A stretch of 11,165 bases of DNA from an uncultured archaeon. GTDB taxonomy: Archaea; Micrarchaeota; Micrarchaeia; Micrarchaeales; CABMGC01. The stretch is from NCBI GenBank assembly GCA_902385515.1, contig CABMGC010000005.1:1-11165 (forward strand). The letters run 5' to 3'. Positions within the stretch are counted from its first letter, which is position 1. Each line of letters starts with the position of its first letter. Under the pieces are notes generated by a model. That model ran no database searches. It was not told where the DNA came from and saw nothing but the letters and a program-made list of their open reading frames with translations. Below, piece by piece: positions 6,559 to 11,165 of the stretch. The position numbers and the translations under genes were made by a program.

Positions 6559-8445
6559 ATGCAAAATCTAAACAGGGAGGTCAGGGATTCCTTTACCGCC
6601 GCCCTCCTTGGCGCGGTCAAGAACGCTTATCCCGAGCTTGACATTGACGCGCAGCAGATAGCTTCAACGATAACTGCCTCTTTGTCAAACGGCGATATGA
6701 CCACCGCGATATCTTTCAAGCTCGCAAAGCCATTGAAGGCCAGCCCAAGCTCGATCGCAAGGAACATTGTTCCGAAGATAGGAAAAGTGACTTACGTTTC
6801 TAAGCTGGAAGAGCTAAACGGCTACATAAACGCGTTTCTTGACGAGGGCGCGTACACCGCCGCCGTGCTTTCAAGAGTGGCAGAGGGCAGTTCGACATAC
6901 GGCAAGAGCGACATAGGGAAAGGAGAGAAGGTGATGGTCGAATTCCCCAGCGTGAACCCGAACAAGCAATGGCACGTCGGCCACCTAAGGAACGCGCTGC
7001 TCGGAGATACCATCTGCAACCTTTTGGGCGCATGCTCCTACAAGGTCGAGCGGGAGGACTACATCGATGACCTCGGCCTTCAGATAGCAGAGACCGCATG
7101 GGGCTGGAAGAACCTGAGCGACAAACCGGACAAGAAGTTCGACCTGTGGCTAGGTGAGCAGTACGTCGAGGTAAACAAACGAATCACTGAGAATCCGGAA
7201 CTGAAGACTGAGATGTACGGCATACTCAAGAAGATGGAGGACGTGAACTCGGCAGAATCCCTTGAGATAAGGGGAATAGCCGAGAGGTGCGTCAAGGCGC
7301 AGAGCGAGACGTCCTTCGCCTACGGCATCTATCATGACGTAATGGTCTGGGAGAGCGACATAGTGCGCGCGCTCCTTTTGAGGAAGGCGCTGGACATAGC
7401 GATGAAAGCGGGAGTAGTGGAGAAGCCGACCGAGGGCAAGTACGCCGGTTGCATCGTTGTCAAGCTCGACAAGCTGTCAAAGTTCGCAAAGGAGCTGGAA
7501 GGCTCAAGGGAGGATTCGAAGGTAATAGTGAGGAGCAACGGCGCGGCCACTTACCTGGGCAAGGACTTCGCTTTCCACCTGTGGAAGTTCGGCATCATAG
7601 AAAGCGGCTTCAAGTACAAGAAATTCATAGAGCAGCCCGATGGAAGGCCGCTTTTCTCTACTTCACCCGACGGCTCCGCAGGGGAGTTCGGAAACGAGAA
7701 GCGCGCCATAAACATAATCGACGCGTCCCAGTACTACAACCAGCTGATACTGAAGCTCATGTTCTCCCTGATGGGCCGCGACGACTGCGCGAACAACCTG
7801 GTTCATCTTGCCTACGGGAAGGTGAACATTGCCGGAGGCGGCCTGAGCACCAGGAAGGGCACCTGGCAGGGCGAGGGCAGGAGCTACACCGCGGACGACC
7901 TCCTGCGCGAAGTCAAGGCCAAGACCTTAGACATCGTCTCGAACAGCGAGAAGATAGCCAGCAAGGATTCCGCCGAGGACATATCCGAAAAGGTTGCGGT
8001 GGCGGCCATAAAATTCGAGTTCCTAAGGATCGCCCCCGAGAAGGAGATTGTGTTTTCCTGGGAGAAGGCGCTAAGCTTCGAGGGCAATTCCGGCCCCTAC
8101 TGCCAGTACACCTACGCCAGGGCCTCGCGAATAATCGAGAAGGCGGGATCCTTTGCCGCGCCGGCTTCATTTTCGCACGTGTCGCGCAGCCAGGACTTCG
8201 AGCTCGTAAAGCTGATGGGAAGATTCGAAGACATCGTCGAGAAGGCGTGCGGCGAGTACAGGCCGAACGTGATAACGGACTACCTGCTTGACCTTTCGTC
8301 CGCGTTCAGCAAGTTCTACGAGGCGATGCCCGTGCTAAAGGGCGGCGAGGCGATGGAGGAGAGGCTTGCCATAGTGGCCGCGTTCAGGCAGGTCGTAAGG
8401 AACGGCCTGGCGCTCCTCGGCATAGGCGTAGTCGAGAGGATGTAG
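6559..8445 (+). CDS. argS: Arginyl-tRNA synthetase
   Basis: Class I synthetase charging tRNA-Arg in the cytosol, 628 residues, a normal length. The ArgRS-specific N-terminal domain (about 1-110) precedes the catalytic core. VEFPSVNPNKQWHVGHLRNA (127-146) contains the HIGH-type signature HVGH (139-142). VRSNGAATYLGKDFAFHLWK (324-343) is typical for ArgRS. LSTRKG (429-434) replaces KMSKS, as is common in this family. The C-terminal DALR anticodon-binding domain starts near 515 (SGPYCQYTYARASRII). ATG 6559 lies 3 nt after the nnr stop, so the two are almost certainly cotranscribed and nnr expression would set synthetase level. Its stop abuts the stop of the convergent HD gene with no spacer. A substrate tRNA-Arg gene lies 0.7 kb downstream, though a functional link is not shown. 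Confidence 0.96.
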   Translation: MQNLNREVRDSFTAALLGAVKNAYPELDIDAQQIASTITASLSNGDMTTAISFKLAKPLKASPSSIARNIVPKIGKVTYVSKLEELNGYINAFLDEGAYTAAVLSRVAEGSSTYGKSDIGKGEKVMVEFPSVNPNKQWHVGHLRNALLGDTICNLLGACSYKVEREDYIDDLGLQIAETAWGWKNLSDKPDKKFDLWLGEQYVEVNKRITENPELKTEMYGILKKMEDVNSAESLEIRGIAERCVKAQSETSFAYGIYHDVMVWESDIVRALLLRKALDIAMKAGVVEKPTEGKYAGCIVVKLDKLSKFAKELEGSREDSKVIVRSNGAATYLGKDFAFHLWKFGIIESGFKYKKFIEQPDGRPLFSTSPDGSAGEFGNEKRAINIIDASQYYNQLILKLMFSLMGRDDCANNLVHLAYGKVNIAGGGLSTRKGTWQGEGRSYTADDLLREVKAKTLDIVSNSEKIASKDSAEDISEKVAVAAIKFEFLRIAPEKEIVFSWEKALSFEGNSGPYCQYTYARASRIIEKAGSFAAPASFSHVSRSQDFELVKLMGRFEDIVEKACGEYRPNVITDYLLDLSSAFSKFYEAMPVLKGGEAMEERLAIVAAFRQVVRNGLALLGIGVVERM

Positions 8446-9033
8446 TCATTTCCGCATGTCGGAAAGCGTTGCTTTTATTTTGTCGTAGATGTAGCGCACC
8501 TCGGGAATCGTTATCTTTTTTCCTGCCGTCTCAAGGAACTCGTCCGCCGCGGCATCGCTGAGTTCTTGCGAATATGCGACCAGTTGAAGGACGTAATCCA
8601 GTTTGTCTATCTGTTTCACTAGCCTGGCTTCTTGGCTCTTTTCCATTTCAAGCTCCTCCCAGAGGGCGCAAAGGCGCGAAGCAGATTCTTCATCCAACAG
8701 GGACTTCATCTCATTCATGCCCTTGTTCTCCAGCGCCTTCTTGTCGAAATTGTTTACCGTCTGGTTTTTCTCATCGGCCCGCGTGGCGATGTCCCCCACT
8801 TTCGCCTCAGGTATGTCGTGTATCAGGGCCATCGCCATGCACCTTTCCGCATCAAGGCCCATCCTGAGCGCAATGATGTAGGACATTAGCGCGGTACTGA
8901 ACGAATGGTCTCCTACGTGCTCAGGCCTTTTTACCCCGTGTATGACCCAGCCCGTCCTGTCGATGCCTTTCAGCTTGCCGGCCTCAAGCATGAATTTGGT
9001 GATTCTGTCGAGTTCGTCTGTGCTTAGCTTCAT
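8446..9033 (-). CDS. HD-domain phosphohydrolase (YfbR/HDDC2-like 5'-nucleotidase)
   Basis: A 195-residue cytosolic metal-dependent hydrolase; close relatives dephosphorylate (deoxy)nucleoside 5'-monophosphates. The HD fold is readable: GWVIHGVKRPEHVGDHS (28-44) with ligand H43, ALIHDIPEAKVGDI (69-82) with the HD pair H72-D73 and the typical PE-x-x-x-GD tail, and QIDKLDYVLQ (141-150) supplying the last acidic ligand. The start at 9033 (MKLSTDELDR) is preferred to an upstream in-frame GTG at 9057, because the only good TATA box lies at 9061-9070 and would be too close to the GTG. Substrate preference cannot be read from the sequence. With mtnP and the adenosine-specific kinase protein nearby, nucleoside salvage is a reasonable setting. 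Confidence 0.88.
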   Translation of the reverse strand: MKLSTDELDRITKFMLEAGKLKGIDRTGWVIHGVKRPEHVGDHSFSTALMSYIIALRMGLDAERCMAMALIHDIPEAKVGDIATRADEKNQTVNNFDKKALENKGMNEMKSLLDEESASRLCALWEELEMEKSQEARLVKQIDKLDYVLQLVAYSQELSDAAADEFLETAGKKITIPEVRYIYDKIKATLSDMRK

Positions 9034-9060
9034 CGTATCACAACGATTGGGTCGCACGAC

Positions 9061-9070
9061 ATATTTATTT
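9061..9070 (-). promoter_or_regulatory. TATA box of the HD-domain gene
   Basis: On the minus strand this reads AAATAAATAT, about 32 bp before ATG 9033. This predicts a leader of only about 6 nt and rules against the GTG at 9057. Confidence 0.6.
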
Positions 9071-9096
9071 CTGCTCGTAAGGCCCTTTCAAAAAGC

Positions 9097-9104
9097 ATAA
9101 ATAT
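9097..9104 (+). promoter_or_regulatory. TATA box of the tRNA-Arg gene
   Basis: ATAAATAT is centred about 27 bp before the first base of mature tRNA-Arg, so the transcript should begin at or within a couple of bases of the tRNA 5' end. It shares the 94-bp gap 9034-9127 with the divergent HD promoter. Confidence 0.55.
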
Positions 9105-9117
9105 GCACTTCGTGCAT
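9103..9117. promoter_or_regulatory. Perfect inverted repeat between TATA box and tRNA start
   Basis: ATGCAC (9103-9108) and GTGCAT (9112-9117) flank TTC. The repeat overlaps the end of the TATA box and lies within the polymerase footprint, as a repressor site would. If transcription starts further upstream it would instead be a leader hairpin. Confidence 0.4.
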
Positions 9118-9127
9118 TATATTGCAA

Positions 9128-9237
9128 GGGTCCGTAGCTCAGCTTGGATAGAGCGATGCCGTCCTAAGGCAAAGGTCACGGGTTCAAAATGATTTCCGTA
9201 ATAAGATTATGGTTTCATGACAATCCCGTCGGACCCG
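9128..9237 (+). tRNA. tRNA-Arg, anticodon CCT, with T-loop intron
   Basis: Reads AGG codons. Acceptor arms GGGTCCG (9128-9134) and CGGACCC (9230-9236) pair fully, with discriminator G9237; CCA is not encoded. D stem GCTC/GAGC (9137-9140/9151-9154). Anticodon stem 9156-9160/9168-9172 has four pairs and an A-A mismatch at its outer end. The loop is GTCCTAA, with CCT at 9163-9165 and an unusual G at position 32. T stem ACGGG (9178-9182) pairs with CCCGT (9225-9229). 42 nt separate the T-stem strands where 7 are expected. Removing 9189-9223 gives the standard T-loop TTCAAAT. Cloverleaf scans that do not allow non-canonical introns would miss or misplace the 3' half. Confidence 0.9.
9189..9223 (+). 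other. 35-nt tRNA intron at position 59/60 with bulge-helix-bulge motif
   Basis: The fold has the T stem as outer helix, then a central helix TCA (9184-9186) with TGA (9218-9220) plus a T-C mismatch. The 3-nt bulges are AAA (9187-9189) and AAT (9222-9224). Beyond them TGA (9190-9192) pairs with TCA (9215-9217), and CCGTAAT (9196-9202) pairs with ATTATGG (9206-9212) around an AAG loop, with one G-T pair. Cutting after the second base of each bulge, as archaeal splicing endonuclease does, removes 9189-9223 and leaves a 7-nt T-loop. The mismatch in the central helix makes the motif slightly relaxed. Confidence 0.82.
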
Positions 9238-10296
9238 CATGGTGTTCATACGAGTGCAAAAAAGAGCGCAGAGATAAAGGAGCCCAGCCTGATAATTAGG
9301 CCAATAGGCCGCTTCGGCGGGCTCGACGGCCTTCACGTGACGCTGGCCATAGTGGCCGTTCTGCTGCTCGCACTGCTCCTGGTGGTCTCCTACTCGGGGC
9401 CGATAGTTATAACCAATTCGACAATCGCTTCAAACTGCACCTACGTGCACCTCAACGGCACTTGCGCGAAGCCAGTTCATAATGCAACTGAAGTTGGCAT
9501 GATGGTCAGGCGGGTGCTCGCCAGCTACTCTGGAGTCAATAGCTCGCTGTCGCTGCTGCCTTTCTTCTCGAACGTCAGTTCGATCAACTCGACGTACTTG
9601 CCAGAGAGCAAAGCGTGGTACTCTTCGCTCAAGGTCAGGAACCCTGCTGGCAATTCCACTTTCCAGATGTCGTTCCTCGTTAGCGACTCAAACCTGTCAA
9701 GCATAACCCCGCTGATACAGACGCAGGTCCCGTCAGTCATATCGAACAACTACGTGGCAACGCAGGGAGCGGTGCTGCTTTCCGGCAAGGTATCGTGCGG
9801 CTCAGCCGCGACCAGCGTCTACTGGTTTATTGACCCCTACGCCACCGGCTCGGTGAGGAGCCTGTTGAATGCGACCAGGCTGGAATCCAAGTTCAAAAGT
9901 GCAATCAACCTGACGGTCAACATAATCAACGGTCCTCGGACGCAGGCAATGTCGGGCCAGTACGGGCTGGACAACGCGACCCTGCTTGGGAGGTACGTCT
10001 TCTGCGCCTCGAAGCAGTCCAACTTTACGAGCTTCGTTAGCAATCTGGACTCGCTCTACTCGGGCGCGTACATGCCTGGTCCCGTGCTGTCGAACGTCGC
10101 GAACGTGTCAAGGCTGAACTACACCGCGCTCCAGTCGTGCATTGCAACGTCCACTGAGAAGATAAACAACCAGGCTCTGCTGGCAAGCTACTACAACATA
10201 ACCCTGACGCCGCTTGTGGTCGTTGACTGCAACTACCTTGCGCTGCCCCAGACTGCCTCATCGGCGCTCTGCTACGTGAACGGGTCCCTGTGCTGA
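9217..10296 (+). CDS. Membrane-anchored extracellular protein with degenerate DsbA-like thioredoxin fold
   Basis: A 359-residue protein: cytoplasmic N terminus (1-40), one membrane span (about 41-60), then an exported region with 17 N-x-S/T sequons and eight cysteines, which suggests heavy glycosylation and disulfides. Residues 200-212 (SVYWFIDPYATGS) match the beta-strand plus active-site segment of DsbA-like proteins, but the C-x-x-C position reads A-T-G-S (209-212). NITLTPLVVVDCN (327-339) matches the strand with the cis-proline motif (T331-P332). This looks like a thioredoxin fold without redox cysteines, perhaps a binding module. The start is uncertain. ATG 9217 is the only ATG before residue 95 and lies inside the tRNA intron, with an in-frame stop just upstream at 9202-9204. 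GTG 9337 (residue 41) would leave a signal-peptide-like start. Confidence 0.72.
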   Translation: MTIPSDPHGVHTSAKKSAEIKEPSLIIRPIGRFGGLDGLHVTLAIVAVLLLALLLVVSYSGPIVITNSTIASNCTYVHLNGTCAKPVHNATEVGMMVRRVLASYSGVNSSLSLLPFFSNVSSINSTYLPESKAWYSSLKVRNPAGNSTFQMSFLVSDSNLSSITPLIQTQVPSVISNNYVATQGAVLLSGKVSCGSAATSVYWFIDPYATGSVRSLLNATRLESKFKSAINLTVNIINGPRTQAMSGQYGLDNATLLGRYVFCASKQSNFTSFVSNLDSLYSGAYMPGPVLSNVANVSRLNYTALQSCIATSTEKINNQALLASYYNITLTPLVVVDCNYLALPQTASSALCYVNGSLC

Positions 10297-10317
10297 CTCC
10301 GTCGGTAAATCCGTCCT

Positions 10318-10329
10318 CTAGGCGCCTAG
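10318..10329. promoter_or_regulatory. 12-bp perfect palindrome upstream of the alba TATA box
   Basis: CTAGGCGCCTAG ends 5 bp before the TATA box at 10335, next to or over the expected TFB recognition element. The position suits a regulator site. A palindrome of this length can occur by chance in 11 kb. Confidence 0.35.
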
Positions 10330-10334
10330 GAACG

Positions 10335-10342
10335 TTTAAATA
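10335..10342 (+). promoter_or_regulatory. TATA box of alba
   Basis: TTTAAATA is the strongest archaeal TATA match in the window. It predicts a start near 10364 and a leader of about 48 nt, unlike the leaderless genes nearby, in keeping with the Shine-Dalgarno site at 10403. Confidence 0.72.
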
Positions 10343-10402
10343 CTCTTTCTGGCAATTAACTACCAAGTAATCTTCGGAAGGACTTTCTGCTCATATCGAA
10401 GT

Positions 10403-10407
10403 GGTGA
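10403..10407 (+). promoter_or_regulatory. Shine-Dalgarno site of alba
   Basis: GGTGA ends 4 nt before ATG 10412, identical in sequence and spacing to the site before the gene at 1210. Confidence 0.7.
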
Positions 10408-10411
10408 AACA

Positions 10412-10720
10412 ATGGCGGACATAGAAGAAATAGAAAAGAGAGAGAGCACGATACCTGAGAACGTTGTGTACATCGGAAAGAAGCCCGCGATGAACTACGT
10501 GCTGGCCGTCGTGCCCCAGTTCAACAACGGCGCCCAGAGCGTGAGGATAAAGGCAAGGGGAAACACCATCTCAAGAGCCGTTGACGTTGCCGAGATATCG
10601 AGGAACAGGTTCCTTCAGGACGTCAAGGTCGACAAGATAGCGATAAACTCCGAGCAGCTGCAGAACGAGGACGGGACGATGTCCAAGGTCAGCACTATCG
10701 AGATAATAATGGGCAAGTGA
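10412..10720 (+). CDS. alba: Alba DNA/RNA-binding chromatin protein
   Basis: A 102-residue archaeal nucleoid protein that binds double-stranded DNA and RNA as a dimer. The core starts at about residue 17. NVVYIGKKPAMNYVLAVVPQ (17-36) carries the conserved GKKP-x-x-NYV segment with the lysines that contact nucleic acid and, in some species, are acetylated. Residues 42-67 (SVRIKARGNTISRAVDVAEI, then SRNRFL) form the second helix. The C-terminal strands end VSTIEIIMGK. An acidic extension of about 16 residues (MADIEEIEKRESTIPE) precedes the core. The gene has its own strong promoter and ribosome site and stands alone, as expected for an abundant protein. Confidence 0.95.
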   Translation: MADIEEIEKRESTIPENVVYIGKKPAMNYVLAVVPQFNNGAQSVRIKARGNTISRAVDVAEISRNRFLQDVKVDKIAINSEQLQNEDGTMSKVSTIEIIMGK

Positions 10721-10730
10721 TCCTTGCCCC

Positions 10731-10740
10731 TATTTCTATT
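10731..10740 (+). terminator. Pyrimidine-rich stretch after alba, possible terminator
   Basis: TATTTCTATT begins 10 bp after the alba stop. Archaeal termination uses T-rich tracts; this one is interrupted and short, so support is weak. Confidence 0.3.
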
Positions 10741-10766
10741 CCTGGCGGCGCATATCCGCGCGTGCG

Positions 10767-10773
10767 TATTTAA
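10767..10773 (+). promoter_or_regulatory. TATA box of the adenosine-specific kinase gene
   Basis: TATTTAA predicts a transcript start near 10796 and a leader of about 28 nt. GGTG at 10814-10817 then serves as ribosome site 6 nt before ATG 10824. Confidence 0.55.
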
Positions 10774-10794
10774 CCTTATGCTAAGTGATAATAT

Positions 10795-10813
10795 CGCGGA
10801 GGCGTAAGCCGCG
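10795..10813 (+). other. Possible leader hairpin before the adenosine-specific kinase gene
   Basis: CGCGG (10795-10799) can pair with CCGCG (10809-10813). Alternatively CGC/GCG plus GGC/GCC can close a GUAA tetraloop (10804-10807). The structure lies at the predicted transcript start and directly before the ribosome site. The two folds are mutually exclusive, and stability was not computed. Confidence 0.3.
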
Positions 10814-10823
10814 GGTGCTTGGA

Positions 10824-11165
10824 ATGAACTTGGAAACGGACGTCGTAAGGATTGAAAAGGAGGAGGACTCTCAGATAATGCTCGGCCATGCCGGCTTCAT
10901 AAAGACGGCAGAGGACCTCTACGAGGCGATGGTCAATTCGGTGCCCGGAGTGAAGTTCGGCATAGCGTTCGCCGAGGCAAGCGGCCCGTGCCTTGTGCGA
11001 AGCGAGGGCAACGATCCGGAGCTGCGCGCCCTGGCGGAAAAGAACATGCTCAGGATAGCCGCAGGGCACACCTTCATAATAATCTTCAAGGGAGCGTTTC
11101 CCATAAACCTCATGAACGTGGTCAAGAAAGTGAACGAGGTCTCAAGGATATTCTGCGCTACGGCG
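10824..11165 (+). CDS. Adenosine-specific kinase family protein, 3'-partial
   Basis: The first 114 residues of a protein that continues past the window. The sequence matches the small archaeal/bacterial family annotated as adenosine-specific kinase (PF04008), usually about 160 residues: LGHAGFIKTAEDLYEAMVNS (20-39), VPGVKFGIAFAEASGPCLVR (40-59), EGNDPELRALAEKNMLRIAA (61-80), and GHTFIIIFKGAFPINLMNVV (81-100), which leads into VNEVSRIFCATA. The name comes from limited structural and ligand data, so kinase activity is not certain. ATG 10824 has a GGTG ribosome site 6 nt upstream. It sits after alba in its own transcription unit. With mtnP, which releases adenine, and the HD nucleotidase it fits purine salvage. 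Confidence 0.88.
   Translation, partial: MNLETDVVRIEKEEDSQIMLGHAGFIKTAEDLYEAMVNSVPGVKFGIAFAEASGPCLVRSEGNDPELRALAEKNMLRIAAGHTFIIIFKGAFPINLMNVVKKVNEVSRIFCATA

Noticed and set aside
5731..6564. 277-codon open frame antisense to nnr
   Set aside because: It mirrors the high-GC coding strand of a well-supported enzyme gene and gives a low-complexity basic protein without motifs.
7449..8291. 280-codon plus-strand frame inside argS
   Set aside because: It is an alternate reading of argS, extremely rich in Arg and Gly, with no domain; the argS frame carries all family motifs.
8446..9057. Longer form of the HD protein from a GTG at 9057
   Set aside because: The only TATA box (9061-9070) would be about 8 bp from that codon, so the GTG would lie upstream of the transcript start.
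6559..9237. Functional link between argS and the nearby tRNA-Arg gene
   Set aside because: They are separated by an oppositely oriented gene and have separate promoters; proximity alone is not evidence.
1115..10794. The 11-mer AGTGATAATAT occurs in two gaps, at 1115-1125 and 10784-10794
   Set aside because: In an 11-kb window several exact 11-mer repeats are expected by chance, and the distance to the next start codon differs (85 against 30 nt).
1..11165. CRISPR array, defence island, prophage or transposon
   Set aside because: No direct repeat array, no recombinase, nuclease or phage genes, and no terminal inverted repeats with target duplications seen.

Overview
The window is archaeal. 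Evidence: an Alba chromatin protein, a 50-residue archaeal Sec61-beta, a tRNA-Arg whose T-loop is split by an intron with a bulge-helix-bulge splice motif, and archaeal TATA boxes placed about 26 bp before several start codons (leaderless mRNAs). Tight packing, overlapping genes and a tRNA intron at a non-canonical site fit a small-genome DPANN lineage such as Micrarchaeota/ARMAN. That placement is inference and was not tested by phylogeny. I see no CRISPR array, insertion sequence, integrase or phage gene; it looks like a core chromosomal region.

Layout. 1-1098: ABC-2 type permease, cut at its 5' end by the window edge. 1210-2448: secreted, C-terminally anchored protein with three beta-sandwich repeats (COG1361-like). 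2445-2495: long hairpin. 2532-3356: methylthioadenosine phosphorylase (mtnP), converging with and overlapping by 11 bp a membrane-anchored DUF192 protein (3346-3849, minus). 3954-4106: Sec61-beta. 4114-5001 (minus): likely DNA-binding regulator with a TTG start, divergent from the NAD(P)HX repair enzyme nnr (5017-6555), which is followed after 3 nt by argS (6559-8445). 8446-9033 (minus): HD-domain nucleotidase-like protein. 9128-9237: tRNA-Arg(CCT) with a 35-nt intron. 9217-10296: membrane-anchored glycoprotein-like protein with a degenerate DsbA-like fold, whose only ATG lies inside the tRNA gene. 10412-10720: alba. 10824-11165: adenosine-specific kinase family protein, cut by the window end.

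How the genes relate. One theme is nucleotide and cofactor salvage or repair (mtnP, nnr, HD nucleotidase, adenosine-specific kinase). A second is the cell envelope (ABC-2 permease, COG1361-like protein, DUF192 protein, Sec61-beta, DsbA-like protein). A third is information processing (argS, tRNA-Arg, Alba, the regulator). The only clear operon is nnr-argS.

Two spots deserve most attention. In the tRNA-Arg gene the splice motif, the 3' exon and a protein start codon share the same bases. In the 15-bp gap between the regulator and nnr, each gene's TATA box lies inside the other's first codons and inverted half-sites cover the junction. I did not find a convincing new multi-gene system; the novelty is in gene-expression architecture and in two enzymes or folds with altered signature motifs.
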